Origin: Mycolicibacterium lutetiense
Lineage (GTDB): Bacteria > Actinomycetota > Actinomycetes > Mycobacteriales > Mycobacteriaceae
Direction of reading: 5' to 3'
Length of the DNA stretch: 64,000 nucleotides
Assembly: GCF_017876775.1 (NCBI RefSeq)
Contig: NZ_JAGIOP010000001.1
Span: 1,488,001-1,552,000 of the forward strand
Below the pieces are notes generated by a model. It was not told the origin of the DNA and made no database searches. It saw only the letters and a program-made list of their open reading frames with translations. Positions 56,873-64,000 of this stretch are shown one piece after another; the first letter of the stretch is position 1; the number at the start of each line of letters is the position of its first letter. The translations under genes were made by a program, and so were the position numbers.

Positions 56873-58159
56873 TTGCTGCTGGCTACCACAGCGCCCCTGA
56901 CCGAATCTGACTTGCCCGACGTCTTCAGCTCGGTCGAATCCGAGGTCCGAAGTTATTGCCGCAGCTGGCCTGCGGTGATGGACACCGCCAGTGGCTCCTG
57001 GGTGACCGATACCTCGGGACGCGCCTACATTGACTTCTTTGCCGGGGCGGGGGCGCTGAACTACGGTCACAACAACCCCGTGCTCAAGGAGCCGTTGCTC
57101 CAGTACCTCGCCTCCGACGGGATCGTGCACTCTCTCGACATGGCGACCACGGCCAAGCAGCGGTTCCTGGAGAGCTTCGAACGGCTCATCCTGCGGCCGC
57201 GCGGGCTCGATTACAAGGTGCAATTCCCCGGACCGACCGGTGCTAACTCGGTGGAGTCGGCACTCAAGCTGGCCAGGAAGGTGACCGGTCGCGAGTCGAT
57301 CATCAGCTTCACCAACGCATTTCACGGCATGACCCTGGGCGCGTTGTCGGTCACCGGCAACTCGATGAAGCGGGCCGGCGCAGGCATCCCGCTGGTGCAC
57401 GCCACCCCGATGCCCTACGACAACTACTTCGGCGGGGTCACCGAGGACTTCCACTGGTTCGAGCGCGTGCTCGATGATTCGGGCAGCGGGCTCAACCGGC
57501 CCGCCGCGGTGATCGTCGAAACCGTCCAGGGTGAAGGTGGTCTCAACGTCGCACGGATCGAATGGCTGCGTGCCCTGGCCGAGTTGTGCCGCAAGCGGGA
57601 CATCCTGCTGATCGTCGATGACGTCCAGATGGGATGTGGCCGCACCGGGCCGTTCTTCAGCTTCGAGGCCGCAGGCATCGTGCCCGATATCGTCACGATA
57701 TCGAAGTCGGTCAGCGGCTACGGGCTGCCGATGGCGCTCACGTTGTTCCGCCGCGATCTCGACGTGTGGACGCCGGGGGAGCACAACGGCACGTTCCGCG
57801 GCCACAACCCCGCATTCATCACCGCCACGGCGGCACTTGAGACGTATTGGGAAAACGACGAATTCAGCGCCGAAACCGTCGCCAAGGGCGAGCTGACCCG
57901 GGCCCGGCTGGAAGAGATCGCCGCGGCCCACGACGGAGTGACCGCCCGCGGCCGCGGGATGGCGCAGGGCATCAAGTTCGACCAGACGGACCTGGCCGGG
58001 CAGGTGTGCCGGGCCGCGTTCGACCGTGGTGCGCTGATAGAGACCAGCGGGCCGTCCGACGAAGTGGTGAAACTGCTGCCGCCGCTGACCACTTCGGCCG
58101 CCGACCTGTTCGAGGGTCTGGACATCCTCGCCGAGTCCGTCGCCGTCACGCTGGCCTGA
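56873..58159 (+). CDS. ectB: Diaminobutyrate-2-oxoglutarate transaminase
   Basis: About 428 residues, class III PLP aminotransferase. It makes diaminobutyrate from aspartate semialdehyde. VESEVRSYCRSWP is the typical EctB opening; PLP-site parts are FPGPTGANSVESALKLAR, ADDVQMGCGRTG-type loop (VDDVQMGCGRTG) and the Schiff-base Lys in TISKSVSGYGLPMAL. The start is a TTG with GGAAGG upstream. It lies 48 bases after ectA. Confidence 0.94.
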   Translation: MLLATTAPLTESDLPDVFSSVESEVRSYCRSWPAVMDTASGSWVTDTSGRAYIDFFAGAGALNYGHNNPVLKEPLLQYLASDGIVHSLDMATTAKQRFLESFERLILRPRGLDYKVQFPGPTGANSVESALKLARKVTGRESIISFTNAFHGMTLGALSVTGNSMKRAGAGIPLVHATPMPYDNYFGGVTEDFHWFERVLDDSGSGLNRPAAVIVETVQGEGGLNVARIEWLRALAELCRKRDILLIVDDVQMGCGRTGPFFSFEAAGIVPDIVTISKSVSGYGLPMALTLFRRDLDVWTPGEHNGTFRGHNPAFITATAALETYWENDEFSAETVAKGELTRARLEEIAAAHDGVTARGRGMAQGIKFDQTDLAGQVCRAAFDRGALIETSGPSDEVVKLLPPLTTSAADLFEGLDILAESVAVTLA

Positions 58160-58172
58160 GGGAGGTTGAAAC

Positions 58173-58565
58173 ATGATCGTGCGCACCACAGCTGACATCA
58201 CCGGAACCGACCGCGATGTGGCCGACGGCACCTGGCGATCCAAGCGGATCATCCTGGCCGGTGACGGTGTCGGATTCTCGTTCCACGAGACGACCATCGA
58301 AGCCGGTTCGGTCAACGAATTCCACTACCAGCATCACGTCGAGGCGGTCTGGGTGATCGAGGGCACCGGCGTGCTGACGGATCTGGAGACGGGGCAGCAG
58401 TATCCGCTGGCCGACGGAACCATGTATCTGCTCAACAACAATGACCGCCACCGGGTGACCTGCGATGAGCAGCTGCGCATGCTGTGCGTGTTCAACCCTC
58501 CGGTGACCGGGCGGGAAGTGCACGACGAGAACGGCGTGTACCCGGCGCCCCAATCGGTGGCATGA
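58173..58565 (+). CDS. ectC: Ectoine synthase
   Basis: About 130 residues, cupin fold. It closes the ring of N-gamma-acetyl-diaminobutyrate to ectoine. MIVRTTADITGTDRDV, FSFHETTIEAG, EFHYQHHVEAVWVIEGTG and LNNNDRHRVTC are family signatures with the iron-binding residues. GAGG precedes the ATG. Stop overlaps the ectD start (ATGA). Confidence 0.96.
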   Translation: MIVRTTADITGTDRDVADGTWRSKRIILAGDGVGFSFHETTIEAGSVNEFHYQHHVEAVWVIEGTGVLTDLETGQQYPLADGTMYLLNNNDRHRVTCDEQLRMLCVFNPPVTGREVHDENGVYPAPQSVA

Positions 58566-59494
58566 CGGCAGTTCAGCGAGAAGCCGAAGGCCGTGCGCGC
58601 ATCCGTCTGCCCAGCGAGGAACCGACTGATCACTACCCGACACGGCTCGACCACGCTATCGAGCCGGTACCGCGCTATGAGCCTGCGGTGTGGGGTGGCG
58701 TAGCCGACGGTCCGCTCAGTCAGCTTCACCTGGACGGCTTCTCCGAATACGGGTACCTGGTGGCACCGGACACCGTGTCAGACGACTGGCTGCCGCTGTT
58801 GCGGCACGAAATGGACCGGGTTGCAGCCGATCTGGACCCCGACGACCCTCGGGTGATCCGAGAGCCGGGTGGCACGATCCGTTCGATCTTCGAACCGCAT
58901 CTGCTCAGCGACCTGGTCGCGCAGCTGGTTCGGCTCGACACGGTGTTGCCGATCGCGCGGCAGCTGCTGGGCGGCGACGTCTACGTCCATCAGGCCAGGA
59001 TCAACCTCATGCCCGGGTTTACCGGGACCGGTTTCTACTGGCATTCGGACTTCGAGACCTGGCACGCCGAGGACGGGATGCCGGCGATCCGCGCGGTGTC
59101 GTGTTCGATAGCCCTGACCGACAACTACCCGTACAACGGGTCGCTCATGGTCATCCCTGGATCGCACCAGACGTTCTATCCGTGTGTCGGTGCGACGCCC
59201 GCAGACAACCACGACACCTCACTGGTGGCCCAGAACGTCGGCGTGCCCGATCAGACGACGTTGACCAAGGTCGTCGACCAGCACGACATCCATCAGTTCA
59301 CCGGGCCGCCCGGCACCGCGCTGTGGTTCGACGCGAACCTGCTGCACGGCTCGGGGTCCAACATCACACCGCTGCCGCGCTCGAACGTCTTCCTGGTGTT
59401 CAACTCGGTGCACAACGCCCTGACCGACCCGTTCGCCGCGGACCGCCCACGGCCCGAATACCTGGCGGCCCGGGGCGTGCAGGCCGTCGCCTAG
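58562..59494 (+). CDS. ectD: Ectoine 5-hydroxylase
   Basis: About 310 residues, Fe(II)/2-oxoglutarate dioxygenase making 5-hydroxyectoine. The EctD consensus is visible: FYWHSDFETWHAEDGMP with iron ligands His161 and Asp163, the third ligand His262 in LLHGSGSN, and PYNGSLMVIPGSH. Translationally coupled to ectC. It ends nine bases before dop. Confidence 0.95.
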   Translation: MTAVQREAEGRARIRLPSEEPTDHYPTRLDHAIEPVPRYEPAVWGGVADGPLSQLHLDGFSEYGYLVAPDTVSDDWLPLLRHEMDRVAADLDPDDPRVIREPGGTIRSIFEPHLLSDLVAQLVRLDTVLPIARQLLGGDVYVHQARINLMPGFTGTGFYWHSDFETWHAEDGMPAIRAVSCSIALTDNYPYNGSLMVIPGSHQTFYPCVGATPADNHDTSLVAQNVGVPDQTTLTKVVDQHDIHQFTGPPGTALWFDANLLHGSGSNITPLPRSNVFLVFNSVHNALTDPFAADRPRPEYLAARGVQAVA

Positions 59495-59503
59495 GCTGGC
59501 CCC

Positions 59504-61012
59504 ATGCAACGGATCATCGGTACAGAGGTCGAATACGGCATCTCCTCGCCATCCGATCCGACCGCGAATCCGATCCTGACCTCGACGCAGGCAGTGCTGG
59601 CGTACGCGGCAGCCGCCGGGATTCAGCGGGGCAAGCGCACCCGGTGGGACTACGAAGTCGAATCGCCGTTGCGCGATGCTCGCGGATTCGACCTGTCCCG
59701 CGCCTCCGGGCCGGCCCCGATCGTCGATGCCGACGAGGTCGGCGCGGCCAACATGATCCTCACCAACGGCGCCCGGTTGTATGTGGACCACGCCCACCCG
59801 GAGTACGCGGCGCCCGAGTGCACCGATCCCATGGACGCGGTGATCTGGGACAAGGCCGGTGAGCGCGTCATGGAGGCCGCCGCCCGCCACGTCGCCAGCG
59901 TGCCCGGGGCGGTCAAGCTGCAGCTCTACAAGAACAACGTGGACGGCAAGGGCGCCTCGTACGGAACACACGAGAACTACCTGATGAGCCGGCAGACCCC
60001 GTTTTCCGCGGTGATCGCGGGGTTCACCCCGTTCCTGGTGTCACGGCAGGTGGTGACCGGCTCGGGTCGCGTCGGCATCGGGCCCTCGGGTGACGATCCC
60101 GGTTTCCAGCTGTCCCAGCGCGCCGACTACATCGAGGTCGAGGTCGGCCTGGAGACCACGCTCAAGCGCGGCATCATCAACACCCGCGACGAGCCGCACG
60201 CCGACGCCGACAAATACCGCCGGCTGCACGTCATCATCGGTGACGCCAACCTGGCCGAGACGTCGACCTACCTCAAGGTCGGCACCAGCTCCCTGGTGCT
60301 CGACCTGATCGAGGAGGGTCCCCAGTTCGGGCTCGACCTGTCCGATCTCGCGCTGGCCCGCCCGGTGCACGCGGTGCACGTGATCAGTCGCGATCCGTCG
60401 CTGCGGGCCACCGTCGCGCTGGCCGACGGCCGTGAGATGACCGCCCTGGCACTGCAACGGGTCTACCTGGACCGGGTGGCCAAACTGGTCGACAGCCGGG
60501 ATCCGGACCCGCGGGCCGCGCACGTCGTCGAGACCTGGGCCCACGTGCTGGACCTGCTCGAACGCGACCCGATGGAATGCGCCGAAATCCTGGACTGGCC
60601 GGCCAAGCTGCGGTTGCTGGAGGGGTTCCGTCAGCGCGAGAACCTCGGCTGGCAGGCGCCGCGGTTGCACCTGGTCGATCTGCAGTACTCCGACGTTCGG
60701 CTCGACAAGGGGCTGTACAACCGGTTGGTCGCTCGTGGCTCGATGAAGCGCCTGGTCACCGAACAGCAGGTGCTCGACGCCGTCGACAACCCTCCCACCG
60801 ACACCCGCGCCTACTTCCGTGGCGAATGCCTGCGCCGATTCGGTTCCGACATCGCCGCGGCAAGCTGGGACTCGGTGATTTTCGACCTCGGCGGCGATTC
60901 GCTGGTCCGGATTCCCACGCTGGAGCCGTTGCGGGGCAGCAAAGCCCATGTCGGCGCCCTGCTGGACTCCGTGGACAGCGCCGCCGAACTCGTCGAACAA
61001 CTCACGAACTGA
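59504..61012 (+). CDS. dop: Depupylase/Pup deamidase Dop
   Basis: About 502 residues, glutamine-synthetase-like fold. [15 protein letters not shown] carries the conserved active-site Glu region; a long loop (near residues 40-80) distinguishes Dop from PafA. It deamidates the C-terminal Gln of Pup and removes Pup from substrates. Pup here ends in GGQ, so Dop is needed for pupylation. PafA is not in the window. Confidence 0.96.
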   Translation: MQRIIGTEVEYGISSPSDPTANPILTSTQAVLAYAAAAGIQRGKRTRWDYEVESPLRDARGFDLSRASGPAPIVDADEVGAANMILTNGARLYVDHAHPEYAAPECTDPMDAVIWDKAGERVMEAAARHVASVPGAVKLQLYKNNVDGKGASYGTHENYLMSRQTPFSAVIAGFTPFLVSRQVVTGSGRVGIGPSGDDPGFQLSQRADYIEVEVGLETTLKRGIINTRDEPHADADKYRRLHVIIGDANLAETSTYLKVGTSSLVLDLIEEGPQFGLDLSDLALARPVHAVHVISRDPSLRATVALADGREMTALALQRVYLDRVAKLVDSRDPDPRAAHVVETWAHVLDLLERDPMECAEILDWPAKLRLLEGFRQRENLGWQAPRLHLVDLQYSDVRLDKGLYNRLVARGSMKRLVTEQQVLDAVDNPPTDTRAYFRGECLRRFGSDIAAASWDSVIFDLGGDSLVRIPTLEPLRGSKAHVGALLDSVDSAAELVEQLTN

Positions 61013-61118
61013 CCCTTTTCCGGCGGTGAGCTATCCCGGGCAATCGGGGTGGCGACCGGTACTGTGGAAGAACCGGTTGGGCGGTTAGCCCGGCCGATCA
61101 CAATTGCAGGAGGCAGCG

Positions 61119-61313
61119 ATGGCTCAAGAGCAGACCAAGCGTGGCGGTGGCGGCGGCGAGGACGACGACCTCCCGGGCGCATCCGCTGCCGGCCAGGAGC
61201 GTCGCGAGAAGCTGGCTGAGGAGACCGACGATCTGCTCGATGAGATCGACGATGTGCTGGAAGAGAACGCAGAAGATTTCGTGCGCGCGTACGTCCAAAA
61301 GGGCGGCCAGTGA
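61119..61313 (+). CDS. pup: Prokaryotic ubiquitin-like protein Pup
   Basis: 64 residues, disordered with a helical C-terminal half ([20 protein letters not shown]) and the end YVQKGGQ. After Dop converts Gln to Glu it is linked to substrate lysines. AGGAGG lies six bases before the ATG. The prcB GTG overlaps its stop (GTGA). The 106-base gap after dop may hold a promoter. Confidence 0.97.
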   Translation: MAQEQTKRGGGGGEDDDLPGASAAGQERREKLAEETDDLLDEIDDVLEENAEDFVRAYVQKGGQ

Positions 61314-62170
61314 CCTGGTTCGAAAATCTGTCTCTGTCCCAACCCGCCCGCTCCGGAACTCCCGCTCCAGCCATGGACCTGTCGTCCTTCTCTGAACTGC
61401 TGCGTCGCCAGGCCCCCGAATTGCTGCCGGTCAACCGTGTCGCCGACGGAGGGGTCAACCCGACCAACGCGGTGCCGCACGGGACGACCATCGTCGCGAT
61501 CAAGTACCCCGGCGGGGTGCTGATCGCCGGTGACCGCCGCGCCACCCAGGGCAACATGATCGCCGGGCGCGACGTGCAGAAGGTGCATATCGCCGACGAG
61601 CACACCGCCACCGGTATTGCGGGCACGGCCGCGATCGCGGTCGAGTTCGCCCGGCTCTATGCCGTGGAGCTGGAGCACTACGAGAAGGTCGAAGGCGTTC
61701 CGCTGACCTTCAAGGGCAAGGTGAACCGGTTGGCGACCATGGTGCGCGGCAATCTCGGTGCGGCCCTTCAGGGTTTCGTGGCGCTGCCATTGCTGGTGGG
61801 CTACGACATCGACGATGCCAACCCGGTCAACGCCGGGCGGATCGTGTCCTTCGACGCGGCCGGCGGCTGGAATCTCGAGGAAGAGGGCTACCAGTCGGTG
61901 GGCTCGGGCTCGATCTTCGCCAAGTCGTCGATCAAGAAGCTGTATCCCCAAGTGGCCGATGCTGATTCAGCGCTCAAGGTGGCCATCGAGTCGCTCTACG
62001 ACGCCGCCGATGACGACTCCGCCACCGGCGGGCCGGATTTGGTGCGCGGCATCTTCCCGACCGCGGTGCTCCTCGGAGCCGATGGGGCCGAGGAAGTCAC
62101 CGAGGAACGTATCGCCGATCTGGCTCGCGAGGTCATCGCGCGCCGGACCCGGACGGGTGGTGAGGGGTAA
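61310..62170 (+). CDS. prcB: 20S proteasome beta subunit
   Basis: About 286 residues. A propeptide of 58 residues is cut before Thr59 in [16 protein letters not shown], exposing the catalytic threonine; GDRRATQGN and [20 protein letters not shown] follow. Forms the two inner heptameric rings. GTG start coupled to pup. Confidence 0.97.
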   Translation: MTWFENLSLSQPARSGTPAPAMDLSSFSELLRRQAPELLPVNRVADGGVNPTNAVPHGTTIVAIKYPGGVLIAGDRRATQGNMIAGRDVQKVHIADEHTATGIAGTAAIAVEFARLYAVELEHYEKVEGVPLTFKGKVNRLATMVRGNLGAALQGFVALPLLVGYDIDDANPVNAGRIVSFDAAGGWNLEEEGYQSVGSGSIFAKSSIKKLYPQVADADSALKVAIESLYDAADDDSATGGPDLVRGIFPTAVLLGADGAEEVTEERIADLAREVIARRTRTGGEG

Positions 62171-62932
62171 ATGAGCTTCCCGTATTTCATCTCGCCTGAG
62201 CAGGCGATGCGTGAGCGCTCCGAACTGGCGCGCAAGGGCATCTCCCGCGGGCGCAGCGTGATCGCACTCGCCTACGACAGCGGCGTGCTGTTCGTCGCGG
62301 AGAACCCGTCGCGCTCCCTGCAGAAGGTCAGCGAGCTCTACGACCGGGTCGGCTTCGCCGCCGTAGGCCGGTTCAACGAGTTCGACAACCTGAGGCGCGG
62401 CGGCATCCAGTTCGCCGATACCCGCGGCTACGCCTACGACCGTCGGGACGTGACCGGTCGCCAGCTGGCCAACGTCTACGCACAGACGCTCGGCACGATC
62501 TTCACCGAGCAGGCCAAGCCCTACGAGGTCGAGCTGTGCGTGGCCGAAGTCGCGCACTACGGCGAGACGAAAGCCCCGGAGCTGTACCGGATCACCTATG
62601 ACGGGTCGATCGCCGACGAGCCGCACTTCGTCGTGATGGGCGGCACCACGGAGCCGATCGCCACCGCGCTGGGGGAGTCCTACGCCGAGAACGCCGATCT
62701 GGCCGCTGCGGTCAAGATCGCGGTGGAGGCCCTGGGTGCGAGCAGCAACGGCTCCGAGCCACGCGCGCTGGGCCCGTCCACCCTCGAAGTGGCGGTCCTC
62801 GATGCCAACCGGCCTCGCCGTGCGTTCCGTCGGATCACCGGCGCTGCGCTGGAAGCGCTTCTGCCCGAAGCAGTTTCGGACAAGCCGGCCGATGAGAAGC
62901 CGTCGGAGAAGCCGAAGAAGTCAGAAAAGTAG
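62171..62932 (+). CDS. prcA: 20S proteasome alpha subunit
   Basis: About 253 residues. [20 protein letters not shown] is the gating N-terminus; no catalytic Thr. The C-terminus is a charged, Lys/Glu/Pro-rich tail. Forms the outer rings that dock Mpa. The ATG directly follows the prcB stop. Confidence 0.97.
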   Translation: MSFPYFISPEQAMRERSELARKGISRGRSVIALAYDSGVLFVAENPSRSLQKVSELYDRVGFAAVGRFNEFDNLRRGGIQFADTRGYAYDRRDVTGRQLANVYAQTLGTIFTEQAKPYEVELCVAEVAHYGETKAPELYRITYDGSIADEPHFVVMGGTTEPIATALGESYAENADLAAAVKIAVEALGASSNGSEPRALGPSTLEVAVLDANRPRRAFRRITGAALEALLPEAVSDKPADEKPSEKPKKSEK

Positions 62933-63124
62933 GTTGACCACCGCTTCGGCCTCGGTGCCGTCGCGGTAGAGCCGCCACGTGAGGTTCGCCAACTCGTCGG
63001 GGTCGATCGTCGGCAGATCACCGGTGCCCGCCATCGCCCGATGGATGTCGCCCCGCTCGATCAGGCCGCTGATGGGCACCACGCTGCTGAGTCCGCCGGC
63101 GAACAACAATCCGCCGCCGCCGCG
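62921..63124 (-). pseudogene. C-terminal fragment of a short-chain dehydrogenase
   Basis: Minus-strand reading VVPISGLIERGDIHRAMAGT then TIDPDELANLTWRLYRDGTE looks like the end of an SDR, but the catalytic and cofactor domains are absent. The frame opens into unrelated sequence at about 63124. Its end overlaps the last bases of prcA. Confidence 0.5.
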
Positions 63125-63302
63125 CCACCTGGCCGATGCGTTCATCGACGCGATCGAGGCCGACGGCGCCACGGGTTCCGACATCAGCGGACCGCATGCC
63201 CAAAAGGCGGTGGGTGCCTACCTGCAGGCGTTCGAACGCATCCTCGGCGCACCCGCCGGGTCACTGCACGACCCGGCGTCGTCAGCTCAGCGGGAACCGT
63301 AG
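63125..63302 (+). pseudogene. Short protein-like fragment, origin unknown
   Basis: Plus-strand reading LADAFIDAIEADGATGSDIS then HAQKAVGAYLQAFERILGAP looks like a helical protein end, joined abruptly to the SDR fragment on the other strand. It is probably the other side of the same deletion. I do not recognise the family. Confidence 0.35.
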
Positions 63303-64000
63303 CTTCGCGACGGCGGTCTGGTTCCAGATCTTGGCGCTGATCTCGTCGGGCCGCACGGCGTAGGCCGCTCCGCCGTTGTCGAGGACCGTCACCGCGACGC
63401 GGGACAGGACGTCATAGCCGGAATCGTCGTAGTGCAGCGCTCCGGTCGCGGCCTCGATCCGGCCCAGCACATCGACGGTGAAGTTGTACACCAGCGTGTC
63501 CACCGCCCCGGCCGTCGCGGCCCGGGTGATGTCGCCGAGATCGCTGGCCACCAGCCCCTTGCTGATGTCATTGCCCAACTCGTCGACCCAGGCGCTGGCC
63601 CGCTCGGCATTCAGGGCGGGCAACGACTCACGGATGGCGCCGTCGATCTGATCGGGCCGCAGCTGGTCTGCCGCGCCGGGCACCGCCACGATCTGGCGTT
63701 TGTGGTCGAGGCCGCGGTACATGTCGAGCAGCGGGCCGGTCGCAAACAGATACAGCGGCCGCGTCGACGACGGATCGAGCTGTCCCAGTTCGGCATCCAC
63801 CGCATCGGCGACCCGCTTCGCGTACTGCTCGAGCAACACCTTCTTGCCCTCGTCACCGACCAGGCGCCGCACATGACCCCGGTCGCGCACCGTGGCACGG
63901 TTGGTCGCATCAGCCACGGCGACCGCGTACTCGCCGGTGAGATCCAACTCCTGGGCCCGCGTCCTCGCGGTCGCCTGCCACAGGTTCCAGCCGTCGGCGG
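63282..64000 (-). CDS. Bacterial eRF1-like (baeRF) family protein, 5' end outside window
   Basis: At least 239 residues; the frame is open to the window edge (WNLWQATARTRAQELDLTGE), so the start lies beyond. LYLFATGPLLDMYRGLDHKR and VAVPGAADQLRPDQIDGAIR resemble the baeRF branch of archaeo-eukaryotic release factors, proposed to act on stalled ribosomes. C-terminus AVAKLRFPLS. Family assignment is from memory of the pattern. Confidence 0.6.
   Translation of the reverse strand, partial: ADGWNLWQATARTRAQELDLTGEYAVAVADATNRATVRDRGHVRRLVGDEGKKVLLEQYAKRVADAVDAELGQLDPSSTRPLYLFATGPLLDMYRGLDHKRQIVAVPGAADQLRPDQIDGAIRESLPALNAERASAWVDELGNDISKGLVASDLGDITRAATAGAVDTLVYNFTVDVLGRIEAATGALHYDDSGYDVLSRVAVTVLDNGGAAYAVRPDEISAKIWNQTAVAKLRFPLS

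Overview
The window is high-GC chromosomal DNA from a mycobacterium, most likely a fast-growing Mycolicibacterium of the M. smegmatis type. This rests on gene content (mshC for mycothiol, the Pup-proteasome set mpa/dop/pup/prcB/prcA, lppL, lppK, an MTB12-like antigen, ectABCD) and on gene order. Read left to right, the core genes follow the order I recall for M. tuberculosis Rv2144c down to Rv2109c: membrane protein, phosphoribosyltransferase, M20 peptidase, PEBP, pyrD, lppL, uppP, phosphatase, DUF3090, kinase-like, cysQ, mshC, SDR, PAC2, metH, hisE, hisG, DUF4126, RecB-like, trmI, DUF503, lppK, mpa, membrane protein, dop, pup, prcB, prcA. The assignment is from memory and motifs, without database searches.

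Layout. 1-3 kb: end of a membrane protein gene, a phosphoribosyltransferase, a class I amidotransferase and a cytochrome P450. 3.3-7.4 kb: a very large assimilatory nitrate reductase (Mo/4Fe-4S plus FMN plus FAD/NADPH domains in one chain, NasN type) with a GlnR-like box upstream. 7.4-13.1 kb: a minus-strand operon of an animal-type heme peroxidase, a catalase-related heme protein and a large AAA-LuxR regulator. 13.2-23.1 kb: accessory DNA ending at tRNA-Leu(GAG). It holds a winged-helix/subtilisin fusion with an adjacent GxSxG hydrolase, a decayed two-gene cassette, a PD-(D/E)XK nuclease-like gene, a cysteine-rich gene split by an IS3-family element that is itself split by an IS30-family element, and an IS481-family element placed exactly at the 3' end of the tRNA.

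23.2-43.5 kb: conserved housekeeping genes for pyrimidine, undecaprenyl phosphate, sulfur, mycothiol, methionine and histidine metabolism, with a likely S-adenosylhomocysteine riboswitch in front of metH and a glucose permease. 43.5-50.2 kb: an FAD disulfide reductase, a flavodoxin-like protein, an ArsR/SRPBCC pair with a visible operator, a RecB-like/thioesterase/DinB (broken) operon and trmI. 50.2-64 kb: the proteasome region, with mpa on the left, dop-pup-prcB-prcA on the right, and a complete ectoine/hydroxyectoine operon (ectABCD) between them. Gene fragments follow prcA, and the window ends inside a release-factor-like (baeRF) gene.

The genes work together in several visible units: nitrogen supply (nasN, with possible GlnR control shared with ectABCD), methylation/sulfur cycling (SAH riboswitch, metH, cysQ, mshC), histidine entry (hisE-hisG), and targeted protein degradation (Mpa unfoldase, Dop, Pup, 20S PrcBA).
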